Positions 30,454 to 39,171 of a stretch of DNA of 64,000 nt are shown in pieces. A model generated the notes under the pieces. It was not told where the DNA came from. It saw only the letters and a program-made list of their open reading frames with translations, and searched no databases. Position 1 is the stretch's first letter; every line of letters starts with the position of its first letter. The stretch comes from Pectobacterium peruviense (GTDB lineage: Bacteria; Pseudomonadota; Gammaproteobacteria; Enterobacterales; Enterobacteriaceae): assembly GCF_002847345.1 (NCBI RefSeq), contig NZ_LXFV01000015.1, forward strand, positions 1-64,000. Direction: 5' to 3'. The translations under genes and the position numbers were made by a program.

Positions 30454-30798
30454 TATACCCTAAATAATTCGAGTTGCAGGACAAAACGTGTTCGTTTTGA
30501 ATAGCGCGAAGCGTTAACCCTTTAGGGCGATGCTCAGTCATGAGCATCGTAACGCGGCAAGAGAGGGACAAATTCGTCGGGAACGAATTTGCCTAGCCAA
30601 CGGCTGGCCTTCGGTGAGAGACAGGATGTCTCTCATTTCATCCCGATGAGCTTACTCAGGTAAGTGATTCGGGTGAGTGACAAATCTGCCAAAGGCAGAT
30701 TTGAACGCTGCTTGCAGCGGCCCCAGCGGGGCGAGGCACACGCAAGTGTGCCGAGTATCGCAGCCAACACACATGCAGCTTGAAGTATGACGGGGATA
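30454..30798. repeat. Expanded ERIC element copy C (345 bases)
   Basis: ERIC termini (TATACCCTAAATAATTCG at left, CTTGAAGTATGACGGGGATA at right) enclose about 220 extra bases. The insert is a chain of short palindromes: AAAACG..CGTTTT, GATGCTCA..TGAGCATC, CAAATTCGT..ACGAATTTG, GAGAGAC..GTCTCTC, CAAATCTGCC..GGCAGATTTG, CCCCAGCGGGG and GGCACAC..GTGTGCC. It fills the 402-base gap between the convergent genes slmA and pyrE. Its right end directly abuts the pyrE terminator hairpin. Confidence 0.9.
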
Positions 30799-30799
30799 A

Positions 30800-30827
30800 G
30801 ATTCCGCCAGATATTTCTGGCGGAATC
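30800..30827 (-). terminator. Terminator-like hairpin after pyrE
   Basis: GATTCCGCCAGA-TATT-TCTGGCGGAATC is a perfect 12-base stem located 13 bases after the pyrE stop on the minus strand. The following bases (TTATCCCC) are the ERIC end, so only a short U-tract remains. Confidence 0.8.
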
Positions 30828-30840
30828 CTGATTCACAACA

Positions 30841-31482
30841 TTAAATCCCGTACTGCTCACGATAGGCTTTCACCGCATCCAGATGCGCCGCCATCTCTGG
30901 TTTTTCTGCCAGATAAGCGATCAAATCCTTCAGCGTAATAATCGAAATCACCTTGCACTGATAGTCGCGTTCAACTTCCTGAATCGCAGACAGATCGGCA
31001 CGACCGCGCTCCTGACGATCCAATGCAATCATTACACCGGCCAACGTCGCACCGTGCGCACCGATGATCTCCATCGACTCACGAATCGCCGTCCCTGCTG
31101 TAATCACGTCATCCACCAGCATCACGCGGCCCTGCAACGGGCTGCCGACCAAACTGCCGCCTTCGCCGTGGTCTTTGGCTTCTTTGCGGTTAAAGCAGTA
31201 AGGCAGGTCGCGATCGTGGTGTTCTGCCAGCGCTACCGCTGCGGTAGTGGCAATCGGAATCCCTTTGTAAGCAGGTCCGAACAGCAGATCGAATTCCACA
31301 CCGGAATCAACCAACGCTGCCGCATAAAAGCGCCCCAGCAAGGCCAGGTCGCGCCCGGTATTAAACAGCCCGGCGTTAAAGAAATAGGGACTAATACGCC
31401 CGGATTTCAGGGTAAATTCGCCGAACTTCAATACCTGCTTGCTGAGTGCAAACTCAATAAACTGGCGCTGGTAGGCTTTCAT
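30841..31482 (-). CDS. pyrE: Orotate phosphoribosyltransferase
   Basis: PyrE converts orotate and PRPP to OMP in pyrimidine synthesis. The start [21 protein letters not shown] and the PRPP-binding motif [18 protein letters not shown] are diagnostic, and [15 protein letters not shown] is the flexible catalytic loop. At 213 aa it matches E. coli. In E. coli it follows rph and is controlled by UTP-sensitive attenuation; here an ERIC copy lies between the attenuator-like hairpin and pyrE. Confidence 0.97.
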   Translation of the reverse strand: MKAYQRQFIEFALSKQVLKFGEFTLKSGRISPYFFNAGLFNTGRDLALLGRFYAAALVDSGVEFDLLFGPAYKGIPIATTAAVALAEHHDRDLPYCFNRKEAKDHGEGGSLVGSPLQGRVMLVDDVITAGTAIRESMEIIGAHGATLAGVMIALDRQERGRADLSAIQEVERDYQCKVISIITLKDLIAYLAEKPEMAAHLDAVKAYREQYGI

Positions 31483-31530
31483 TACGGCATCTCCTCGTTT
31501 TACGGGTTAATCACGTTGTTGACCATTATA

Positions 31531-31798
31531 TATACCCTAAATAATTCGAGTTGCAGGACAAAAACGGCAAGGCGTTTTTGAACAGCGCTTGCGCTGACCC
31601 CGAAGGGGTGAGGCCATAAGGCCGCATAACGCGGCGACGCAGGGAGTCCCCAGGAGCTTACACCAGTAAGTGACTGGGGTGAGCGAGGACAAACCGGCTT
31701 AGCCGATTTGAACGCCGCTTGCGGCGGCCTGCTAGGGCGAGGCTCAAGATGGGCCGAGTATCGCCAACGCACATGCAACTTGAAGTATTACGGGTATA
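31531..31798. repeat. Expanded ERIC element copy D (268 bases)
   Basis: The ERIC ends TATACCCTAAATAATTCGAG and CAACTTGAAGTATTACGGGTATA and the core CCAGTAAGTGACTGGGGTGAGCG are intact. Extra palindromic modules are inserted on both sides of the core (AAAAACG..CGTTTTT, CCCCGAAGGGG, GCCGCTTGCGGCGGC). It occupies most of the rph-pyrE intergenic region and its right end joins the T-run of the rph-proximal terminator. Confidence 0.92.
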
Positions 31799-31821
31799 AA
31801 AAAGCGACCATTTGGTCGCTT
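31798..31821 (-). terminator. Attenuator-like terminator between rph and pyrE
   Basis: On the minus strand AAGCGACCA-AA-TGGTCGCTT is a perfect 9-base stem followed by TTTTTT, 8 bases after the rph stop. In enterobacteria the terminator between rph and pyrE is the UTP-sensing attenuator. Here it stands about 315 bases before pyrE because of the inserted ERIC. Confidence 0.85.
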
Positions 31822-31828
31822 ATCAGAA

Positions 31829-32545
31829 TCAATCGGCTAAGGCAGCTTTCTGCGCCTGAACGATGGTATCGATTCCCCCTCGGGCTAGCGCCAGCAGGGT
31901 GAGTAATTCTTCGTGGCTGAACGGCTCACCTTCGGCGGTCCCCTGCACTTCAACCATGCGGCCATCTTCAGTCATGACCACATTCATGTCGGTTTCAGCA
32001 GCGGAATCTTCTACGTATTCCAAATCGCATAGCGCTTCGCCCTTAACGATGCCGACAGAAACCGCCGCGACCATGCCTTTCATCGGGTTCTTTTTCAGCT
32101 TACCGTTGGCAACCATCTGATTCAGCGCATCCGCCAGCGCCACGCAGGCACCGGTGATAGACGCCGTACGCGTACCGCCGTCTGCCTGCAAGACATCGCA
32201 GTCAAGCGTAATGGTGTATTCGCCAAGGACTTTCAGATCAATTGCTGCACGCAGGGAGCGAGCAATCAGGCGCTGAATCTCCAGCGTCCGCCCGCCCTGC
32301 TTGCCTTTGGCGGCTTCACGCGCGTTACGGCTGTGCGTCGCACGTGGCAGCATACCGTATTCGGCAGTGACCCATCCTTGCCCCTGGCCTTTCAGAAAGC
32401 GCGGAACACCCTCTTCTACCGTGGCATTGCATAACACTTTGGTGTCGCCAAACTCGACCAAAACGGAACCTTCGGCGTGTTTCGTGTAATGACGGGTGAA
32501 TGTAAGGGGGCGTACTTGCTGTGCACTTCGGCCTGTTGGGCGCAT
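31829..32545 (-). CDS. rph: Ribonuclease PH
   Basis: Rph is a phosphorolytic 3' exoribonuclease that trims tRNA precursors. The start [39 protein letters not shown] and the phosphate-site blocks [37 protein letters not shown] and [16 protein letters not shown] are family features. It is full length (238 aa), unlike the frameshifted K-12 gene. It leads pyrE and is divergent from the peptide operon. Confidence 0.97.
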   Translation of the reverse strand: MRPTGRSAQQVRPLTFTRHYTKHAEGSVLVEFGDTKVLCNATVEEGVPRFLKGQGQGWVTAEYGMLPRATHSRNAREAAKGKQGGRTLEIQRLIARSLRAAIDLKVLGEYTITLDCDVLQADGGTRTASITGACVALADALNQMVANGKLKKNPMKGMVAAVSVGIVKGEALCDLEYVEDSAAETDMNVVMTEDGRMVEVQGTAEGEPFSHEELLTLLALARGGIDTIVQAQKAALAD

Positions 32546-32687
32546 GGCTCATCTCCGGTGGGTCAATGAAAACTGGCGCGCATTATACGGTTTTCACGGC
32601 GCGCTGCCTAATCTTACCCTGCGCCAGTACCGATAAATTTGCAACGCTAGCGGTTAATTCTTCACCAGCCATACCTTATCCTTATGC

Positions 32688-32704
32688 TATAACCTCAGGT
32701 TATA
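32688..32704. promoter_or_regulatory. Palindromic possible operator upstream of the peptide operon
   Basis: TATAACCT-C-AGGTTATA is a perfect 8+1+8 palindrome. It contains a T-N11-A match, the general shape of LysR-type regulator sites, and lies 84 bases upstream of the epimerase start. A LysR regulator is encoded at the other end of the operon. The link is an inference. Confidence 0.45.
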
Positions 32705-32787
32705 CCCTACTCATAAACAAGTATTCGTCAGTGATGATGCATCATGAAATAGTCCGTTCATCCCTTGAGCGTGAATGAGAAAAAATC

Positions 32788-33756
32788 ATGATGCGGCATA
32801 TGCAAATTGAAACCGTCAATCTGCCACTAGCCCGTCCTATGGCGGCTGAGAACGGTACGCGTCACGCAGTTACCGTTATTCGCGTCGCGTTGGAAGAAAA
32901 AGGATTTATTGGACAAGGCGAGTGTACGCCAGCCGCACATTATGGCGAGTCCGCCGACAGCGTATGCCGCCAGCTCTCGGCGATCCGTGAGGCGATAGAA
33001 AACGGCCTCACCATCGAACAACTCCAACAGAATTTATCGCCGGGTGCAGCCAGAAATGCGCTGGACTGCGCACTGTGGCGGCTCAACACCGCCTTGGAAA
33101 AACAGACGCTGTGGCAGCGCGTTGGCATTCATCCCCCCACGTCTGTGGTCTGTGCGCAAACGTTGGCGCTCGACAGCGTGGAGAAAATGGCCACCGCCGC
33201 ATCCAATGCCGTTTCCCACGGCGCACTGCTGCTGAAAATCAAACTGGATCGCGAACTGATTCTGGAAAAAGTCGCCGCTATTCGTGCCGCCGCGCCCAAT
33301 GCCAGATTGATTATCGATGCAAGAGCAAGCTGGAGCGGGCTGGATTTGCATAGCCTGTCCACCGCACTGCTGCCTTATCAGGTCGCGATGATTGAGCAAC
33401 CGCTTCCTGTCGGTAAGGACGAGGATTTACAGCGTTTCGCCCATCCCATTCCTATCTGTGCGGATGAAAGCTGCCGCCACAGCGGTGATATCGTCGGGCT
33501 GCGCCGTCGTTACGACATGATCAACATCAAGCTAGACAAGTGCGGCGGGTTGACCGAAGCACTGGCAATGGTGCGTGAGGCCCACTTTCACGGCCTGCGC
33601 ATTATGGTTGGCTGCACGCTGGGCTCATCGATGGCAATGGAAGCCGCGCTGCCGGTTGCAGCGGATGCCGAGCATGTCGATCTCGACGGCCCAATCTGGC
33701 TAGCCGCCGATAGCTCGCCTTATCTGACCTATAACCTCGGCCGAATCTGGCTATGA
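32788..33756 (+). CDS. L-Ala-D/L-Glu-type dipeptide epimerase (enolase superfamily)
   Basis: This muconate-lactonising-enzyme-subgroup protein of the enolase superfamily probably epimerises dipeptides such as L-Ala-D-Glu from murein. The catalytic K-x-K is in LLLKIKLD. Metal ligands appear in LIIDARASW, AMIEQPLP and ICADESC, and the second catalytic Lys in MINIKLDKCGG. IMVGCTLGSSMAMEAAL is the terminal substrate-contact segment. At 322 aa it matches YcjG-type epimerases. It is the first gene of a peptide-utilisation operon and overlaps the next gene by 4 bases. Confidence 0.88.
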   Translation: MMRHMQIETVNLPLARPMAAENGTRHAVTVIRVALEEKGFIGQGECTPAAHYGESADSVCRQLSAIREAIENGLTIEQLQQNLSPGAARNALDCALWRLNTALEKQTLWQRVGIHPPTSVVCAQTLALDSVEKMATAASNAVSHGALLLKIKLDRELILEKVAAIRAAAPNARLIIDARASWSGLDLHSLSTALLPYQVAMIEQPLPVGKDEDLQRFAHPIPICADESCRHSGDIVGLRRRYDMINIKLDKCGGLTEALAMVREAHFHGLRIMVGCTLGSSMAMEAALPVAADAEHVDLDGPIWLAADSSPYLTYNLGRIWL

Positions 33757-35672
33757 CGTTATTAACCGAAGCAACCATCAAACCATCAACCGGAGTGACC
33801 ATGACGGATATCATGCACGCGGGTGCCGCCACAGCACCCGGTAACGCCCCCCGACCTGTACTGGAAATCGACGACCTGAGCGTCAGCTTTAGCGGCCGTT
33901 CCGGCACGCATCAGGCGCTAAAAGGCATTTCCTTTACCGTTAATAAAGGGGAAGTGGTCGCCGTGGTCGGCGAAAGTGGTTCAGGCAAGTCAGTAACGTC
34001 ACTCGCCGTGATGGGGCTGCTGGCAGACTCTGCCAACATCGAACGCGGCGCACTCCGTTTCACCGCACGCGACGGCAAGCAGCATGACCTGTTGAGTATG
34101 AAAGCAGAAGCACGTCGTAAGCTGCGCGGACGCGATCTCGCCATGATTTTCCAGGAGCCGATGACGTCACTCAATCCGGTGCTGAAAGTCGGTGATCAGC
34201 TCACGGAAGCCCTGCTTGACCACAAAATCTGTGATGCCGCCAGCGCAGACAAAAAAGCGCGTGAGCTGCTACATAAAGTGCGTATCGCTGACGTCGATCG
34301 CGTGATGAAAAGCTACCCGCACTCACTATCCGGCGGGATGCGCCAGCGTGTAATGATTGCTCAGGCGCTGGCCTGCGATCCGCAGCTATTAATTGCCGAT
34401 GAACCCACCACCGCGCTGGATGTCACCGTGCAGGCTCGCATTCTGCAAATACTGCGTGACCTGCAACAGCAGAGCGACATGTCAGTACTGTTTATCACCC
34501 ACGATATGGGCGTGGTCGCGGAAATCGCCGACCGCGTGGTCGTGATGTATCGCGGCGAGATCGTAGAGCAAGGCACTGTTGAGCAGATTTTCGCTGCACC
34601 GCAACATCCTTATACCCAGTCGCTGCTGGCCGCCGTACCGAAACTGGGCGACATGCGCGATAGCCTGTGGCCGAAGCGCTTCCCGCTGTTGGGACAGGCT
34701 GCCGACCCGCAAGAAAGTGAGCAGGTCACCGCGCGTTATGATGCCGAGCCACTGTTAGATATTCGTGGGCTGAGCGTGTATTACCCCATGCGTAGCGGGA
34801 TTTTCTCCACCATCACCCATCACGTTCATGCGGTAGAACAGATCGATTTCAATGTCTGGCCGGGCGAAACGCTGGCTATCGTTGGCGAAAGCGGCTGCGG
34901 CAAATCCACCACCGGACGCGCCCTGCTGCGTCTGGTACAGAGCGAAGCCGAGAGCATTCATTTTCAGGGCAACGAAATTTCTCAGATGAAAGAGCGTGAT
35001 TTTCAGCCGCTACGTCGGGAAATGCAGATGGTGTTTCAAGACCCCTACGCCTCGCTCAATCCACGTCTGACGGTTGGCTTCACCATCGCCGAACCGCTGC
35101 TGCTGCACGGGCTGGTGAAATCGCTGGAAGAGGCGACGCCGCAAGTGCAGGCGCTGCTCAAAAGCGTTGGGCTGCTGCCTGAACACGCGCGCCGTTATCC
35201 ACACGAATTTTCCGGCGGGCAACGTCAGCGTATCGCGATTGCCCGAGCAATGGCGTTGCAGCCGCAGGTCATTATTGCTGACGAAGCCGTTTCGGCGCTC
35301 GATGTGTCGATTCAGGCGCAGGTCGTGAACCTGATGATGGATCTCCAGAAGAAAACCGGCGTGTCGTGGATTTTCATCTCGCACGATATGGCCGTGGTCG
35401 AACGCATCGCGAACCGCGTCGCGGTGATGTACCTCGGCCAGATTGTGGAGATTGGCCCGCGTCAGTCGGTGTTTAACGACCCACAGCATCCATACACCCG
35501 CCGCCTGTTGGCCTCGGTTCCGATTGCCGATCCAACCCGTCGCGGCGCACGCCAGTTTGACGACAGCGAAATCCCCTCCCCCTTGCGTAAAGCAGGTGAG
35601 GTGGTCGCCAAAACGCGCTACCGAGAGGTTGCGCCGCAGCACTGGGTTGCCGACAACGAATCGGCTGCCTGA
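33753..35672 (+). CDS. gsiA: Peptide/glutathione ABC importer, double ATPase (GsiA-like)
   Basis: This cytoplasmic ATPase subunit carries two ABC domains in one chain. Domain 1 has Walker A VGESGSGKSVTSLA, signature SLSGGMRQRVMIAQ and Walker B LLIADEPTTALD. Domain 2 has VGESGCGKSTTGRA, FSGGQRQRIAIAR and VIIADEAVSALD, with SADE rather than DEPT in Walker B. Each ends with an oligopeptide-type C-terminal extension (QHPYTQSLLAAVP, QHPYTRRLLASVP). The length of 639 aa fits GsiA. The first 16 codons may be skipped for an ATG at 33801. The gsiABCD order and the nearby iaaA follow the E. coli glutathione importer, but the substrate could be other small peptides. Confidence 0.85.
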   Translation: MTLLTEATIKPSTGVTMTDIMHAGAATAPGNAPRPVLEIDDLSVSFSGRSGTHQALKGISFTVNKGEVVAVVGESGSGKSVTSLAVMGLLADSANIERGALRFTARDGKQHDLLSMKAEARRKLRGRDLAMIFQEPMTSLNPVLKVGDQLTEALLDHKICDAASADKKARELLHKVRIADVDRVMKSYPHSLSGGMRQRVMIAQALACDPQLLIADEPTTALDVTVQARILQILRDLQQQSDMSVLFITHDMGVVAEIADRVVVMYRGEIVEQGTVEQIFAAPQHPYTQSLLAAVPKLGDMRDSLWPKRFPLLGQAADPQESEQVTARYDAEPLLDIRGLSVYYPMRSGIFSTITHHVHAVEQIDFNVWPGETLAIVGESGCGKSTTGRALLRLVQSEAESIHFQGNEISQMKERDFQPLRREMQMVFQDPYASLNPRLTVGFTIAEPLLLHGLVKSLEEATPQVQALLKSVGLLPEHARRYPHEFSGGQRQRIAIARAMALQPQVIIADEAVSALDVSIQAQVVNLMMDLQKKTGVSWIFISHDMAVVERIANRVAVMYLGQIVEIGPRQSVFNDPQHPYTRRLLASVPIADPTRRGARQFDDSEIPSPLRKAGEVVAKTRYREVAPQHWVADNESAA

Positions 35673-35774
35673 AGCACGATGTAGTTACAAAAATATAGTT
35701 CCAAAAGAATAGCGACAAAACACGACATATTTATAAACACAACACACGTTCATTGCTGACCAGGAGAGATAACC

Positions 35775-37316
35775 ATGAAGCCATTCGTTCGCCGCTCTGC
35801 CGTTGCCCTCGGGCTCTCACTGTGTCTGGCTGCTGTTGCCCAGGCGCAAGACCTTCGTATTTCCATCTATGCCGATATCACCGGGCTCGACCCGCACGAT
35901 ACGTCGGACACACTGAGCTACTCCATTCAGAGCGGCATCTTCGAGCGTCTGTTCCAGTTCGATAACAAAATGAAGCTGGTGCCGCGTCTGGCGACGGGTT
36001 ACACCAGCAACGACACCGCCACCGAGTTTGTCGTTACGCTACGTGAAGGCATCACCTTCCAGGACGGCACACCATTTAACGCCGATGCCGTTAAAGCCAA
36101 CCTCGACCGTCTGGCGGATCAGAGCAAAGGCTTAAAGCGCAACAGCCTGTTTAACATGGTGCAAACCGTCACCGTGCTGTCGCCAACGCAGGTTAAAATC
36201 GAGCTGAACAAATCCTTCGGTGCCTTTGTGAACACGCTGGCGCACCCGTCGGCCGTGATGCACAGCCCGGAAGCGCTGAAGAAATATCCAGATGAAGCAC
36301 AGCTGCGCGTGCATCCCGTCGGTACTGGCCCGTTCAAATTCACCGAATGGCAGCAGGGTAAAGACGTAAAACTGGTGAAATTCGACAACTACTGGCAGAA
36401 AGGCTGGCCGAAAGTCGATAGCGTGACCTTCTACCCGACGCCGGAAGATTCCACTCGCGTGGCGTCACTGAAATCAGGCCAGGTCGATGCCGTGTATCCG
36501 TTGCCTTCTGACCTGATTGGCACCGTACAAAACGACAGCAAGTTAGCGATTCAGCGCGACCCAAGTATTTATCAGTTCTGGCTGGCAATGAACAACCTAC
36601 GCCCACCACTGAACGATATCCGCGTGCGTCAGGCACTTAACTACGCCATCAACCGCGATATCTGGCTGAAAGTCGGCTTTGCAGGTATGGGCGTTCCTGC
36701 CTCCTCAGCGATGGCACCGGACGTGCAGTTCTTTGCCCGTCAGAGCTCACCGAACTACACCTATAACCCAGAGAAAGCCAAGGCGCTGCTGAAAGAAGCG
36801 GGCTACGCCAACGGCCTGAGCCTGAAACTGTGGACGACGAATCGCACCGACTACATCCGTAGCGCGCAGTTCTTCAAACAACAGTTAGAACAGGTCGGCA
36901 TCAAGGTTACCGTCACCCCGATGGATTCCGGGATGCGCAACGCCAAACTGTTTGGCGTGAAAGATCCAAAAGAAGCCGAATTTGACCTGTTCTATAACGG
37001 CTGGTCGCCATCTACGGGCGATGCTGACTGGGCGCTGCGTCCACTGTTCGCTACAGAATCCTGGGTTCCGGTTGCTTACAACGTTTCCTACTACAGCAAT
37101 CCGGTAACGGATAAAGCGATTACCGCTGGGTTGGCGACTGCCGATACAGACAAACGTGCCGCCGCTTACGCTGATGCACAACGCCAGATTTGGCAGGATG
37201 CGCCTGTAGTCTTCCTGGGTTCGCCGGACAACGTGGTCGGCAAAACCAAGAATCTCGATGGCGTGTACATGCTGGCAGATGGTTCACTGATCTTCGATCA
37301 GGCTGAATTTAAGTAA
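35775..37316 (+). CDS. gsiB: Periplasmic peptide-binding protein (GsiB-like, SBP family 5)
   Basis: This extracellular solute-binding protein of family 5 captures peptide for the importer. It has a Sec signal peptide (MKPFVRRSAVALGLSLCLAA.. cut near AQAQ). SYSIQSGIFERLF, FVVTLREGITFQDGTPFNADAVKANLDR, HPVGTGPFKFTEW and LNYAINRDIWLKVGFAG are family blocks. The Cys residue typical of lipoproteins is absent, so the protein is soluble periplasmic. At 513 aa it has GsiB length. The 102-base gap after gsiA may hold an mRNA processing site, but I see no clear hairpin. Confidence 0.87.
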   Translation: MKPFVRRSAVALGLSLCLAAVAQAQDLRISIYADITGLDPHDTSDTLSYSIQSGIFERLFQFDNKMKLVPRLATGYTSNDTATEFVVTLREGITFQDGTPFNADAVKANLDRLADQSKGLKRNSLFNMVQTVTVLSPTQVKIELNKSFGAFVNTLAHPSAVMHSPEALKKYPDEAQLRVHPVGTGPFKFTEWQQGKDVKLVKFDNYWQKGWPKVDSVTFYPTPEDSTRVASLKSGQVDAVYPLPSDLIGTVQNDSKLAIQRDPSIYQFWLAMNNLRPPLNDIRVRQALNYAINRDIWLKVGFAGMGVPASSAMAPDVQFFARQSSPNYTYNPEKAKALLKEAGYANGLSLKLWTTNRTDYIRSAQFFKQQLEQVGIKVTVTPMDSGMRNAKLFGVKDPKEAEFDLFYNGWSPSTGDADWALRPLFATESWVPVAYNVSYYSNPVTDKAITAGLATADTDKRAAAYADAQRQIWQDAPVVFLGSPDNVVGKTKNLDGVYMLADGSLIFDQAEFK

Positions 37317-37334
37317 TCGGTCAGGGAGAACGCC

Positions 37335-38255
37335 ATGTTTGCTTATATCGTCCGACGTTTGCTGGAAATGATCCCGGTTCTGCTGGTGGTCTCCCTGTTA
37401 GTGTTCGGTTTTATCAAACTGCTGCCGGGTGATCCGGCACGTATTTACGCTGGCGCTGACGCGACTATTGAAGCGGTGGAAACCGCCCGTCAGCAATTAG
37501 GGTTGAACGATCCGCTGCCGCAGCAGTATGTCCACTGGCTCGGCGGACTGTTCAGCGGCGATCTGGGTGTAACGTACCGCACCCAGCAGCCGGTCATCGA
37601 CGTCATCAGCAAGAGTTTCATGCCCACCATGTGGCTGGCGCTGGCGGGTTTTGTCTGGTCAGTTCTGCTTGGTCTGCTGATCGGCGTGGTTTCCGCGCTC
37701 AAACGGGGAAAATGGCAGGACTGGACGCTAATGAGCTTTGCGGTCGGCGGGATTTCCATGCCACCGTTCTGGCTCGGCCTGTTGCTGATTCAGTTTGTCG
37801 CCATGCCGTTCGGCGTCTTTTCCGTCAGCGGCTTTAATCAGCCCAGCGACATTATTCTGCCTGCGCTGACGCTCGGGGCATCGGTAGCCGCCGTCATGGC
37901 ACGCTTTACCCGCTCCGCGTTTCTGGAAGTCGCACAAGAAGATTACGTGCGCACCGCCCGCTCTAAGGGGCTGCGTAATCGGCTAGTCACCTGGAAACAC
38001 GTGATGCGGAACGCGCTGATCCCGGTTATCACCATGCTCGGGCTGCAATTCGGCTTCCTGCTCGGTGGCTCCATTGTGGTCGAAAGCGTGTTTAGCTGGC
38101 CGGGACTAGGTTGGCTGCTGATTGAATCGATCAAGACACAGGATCAGCCGGTCATTCAAGCGCTGGTGATGCTGTTCGTGTTTGAATTTATTGTCATTAA
38201 CCTGTTGGTGGACCTGCTGTACGCGGTGGTCAATCCGGCGATTCGCCTACGTTAG
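37335..38255 (+). CDS. gsiC: Peptide ABC importer permease (GsiC-like)
   Basis: This inner-membrane permease of the DppB/OppB type has about six membrane segments. The start MFAYIVRRLLEMIPVLLVVSLLVFG and the family block LPGDPARIYAGADAT are typical. The EAA loop ARFTRSAFLEVAQEDYVRTARSKGL contacts the ATPase. GGSIVVESVFSWPGLGWLL is the standard C-terminal signature. At 306 aa it equals GsiC length. It lies 18 bases after gsiB and 8 before gsiD. Confidence 0.9.
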   Translation: MFAYIVRRLLEMIPVLLVVSLLVFGFIKLLPGDPARIYAGADATIEAVETARQQLGLNDPLPQQYVHWLGGLFSGDLGVTYRTQQPVIDVISKSFMPTMWLALAGFVWSVLLGLLIGVVSALKRGKWQDWTLMSFAVGGISMPPFWLGLLLIQFVAMPFGVFSVSGFNQPSDIILPALTLGASVAAVMARFTRSAFLEVAQEDYVRTARSKGLRNRLVTWKHVMRNALIPVITMLGLQFGFLLGGSIVVESVFSWPGLGWLLIESIKTQDQPVIQALVMLFVFEFIVINLLVDLLYAVVNPAIRLR

Positions 38256-38263
38256 GAGACACG

Positions 38264-39163
38264 ATGAACCTCCCTTCCGATCCCGTCGTGGCCGTTGCCA
38301 CGCTTGATGAAGAAACGATACGGTCGCCGTGGCGCGATTTCGTTCAGGTCTTTATCCGTAACCCGATGGCGCTGGTTTCCAGCGGCTTCGTCCTGCTGCT
38401 GGTACTGGTCGCGGTTTTCGCCCCGTGGCTAGCCCCGTGGAATCCGATGGAGCCTGACTGGATGGCGCTGGCTTCGCCGCCTTCGGCAGCACACTGGATG
38501 GGCACCGACGATCTCGGGCGTGATGTGATGAGCCGTATCATCTACGGCGCTCGCATCTCGTTATATATCGGTGTTTTCTCCGTCACGCTGGGAATGCTGG
38601 TCGGCATCGTACTCGGCCTGCTGGCGGGTTACTACGGCCGCTGGGTGGATACGCTGATCATGCGCGGTTCCGACGTGCTGTTCGCCTTCCCCGGTATGTT
38701 GCTGGCGATTGCGGTCGTCGCGATCCTCGGCCCTGGCCTGAATAACGTGATTATCGCCGTGGCGGTTTTCAGCGTGCCGGTCTTCGCCCGCATCGTGCGT
38801 GCCTCCACGCTGTCGCTGAAACAGGCGGCCTATGTAGAAGCGGTACGCTGCGCCGGTGCGCCGGATCGTATCGTGCTGATGCGCCACATTCTGCCCGGCA
38901 CGCTGCCTAACGTAATCGTCTATTTCACCATGCGTATCGGCACCAGTATCCTGACCGCCGCGGGACTGAGCTTTATCGGCCTTGGCCCAGAGCCGGACGT
39001 ACCGGAATGGGGCAACATTCTGGCGATGAGCCGTAGCCTGATGATGGCAGGTGCATGGCACGTTAGCGTGTTCCCCGGTCTGGCGATTTTCTTCACCGTG
39101 CTGGCGTTTAACCTGCTCGGGGATGCACTGCGTGATACGCTCGATCCCAAACTGAAAAGCTGA
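38264..39163 (+). CDS. gsiD: Peptide ABC importer permease (GsiD-like)
   Basis: This is the second permease, DppC/OppC type. An N-terminal cytoplasmic stretch and first membrane segment (LVSSGFVLLLVLVAVFAPWLAPW) precede HWMGTDDLGRDVMSRIIYGARIS, the family hallmark. The EAA loop is VRASTLSLKQAAYVEAVRCAGAPD, and the end has AGLSFIGLGPEPDVPEWG. At 299 aa it is normal. With gsiC it forms the membrane channel. Confidence 0.9.
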   Translation: MNLPSDPVVAVATLDEETIRSPWRDFVQVFIRNPMALVSSGFVLLLVLVAVFAPWLAPWNPMEPDWMALASPPSAAHWMGTDDLGRDVMSRIIYGARISLYIGVFSVTLGMLVGIVLGLLAGYYGRWVDTLIMRGSDVLFAFPGMLLAIAVVAILGPGLNNVIIAVAVFSVPVFARIVRASTLSLKQAAYVEAVRCAGAPDRIVLMRHILPGTLPNVIVYFTMRIGTSILTAAGLSFIGLGPEPDVPEWGNILAMSRSLMMAGAWHVSVFPGLAIFFTVLAFNLLGDALRDTLDPKLKS

Positions 39164-39171
39164 GGAAGGCG

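Noticed and set aside
30439-32545. CRISPR-like repeated units around pyrE
   Set aside because: Repeats are ERIC termini and palindromic modules, without regular spacing or unique spacers.
38561-39061. Minus-strand frame within gsiD
   Set aside because: His/Gln/Arg-rich shadow of the permease gene.
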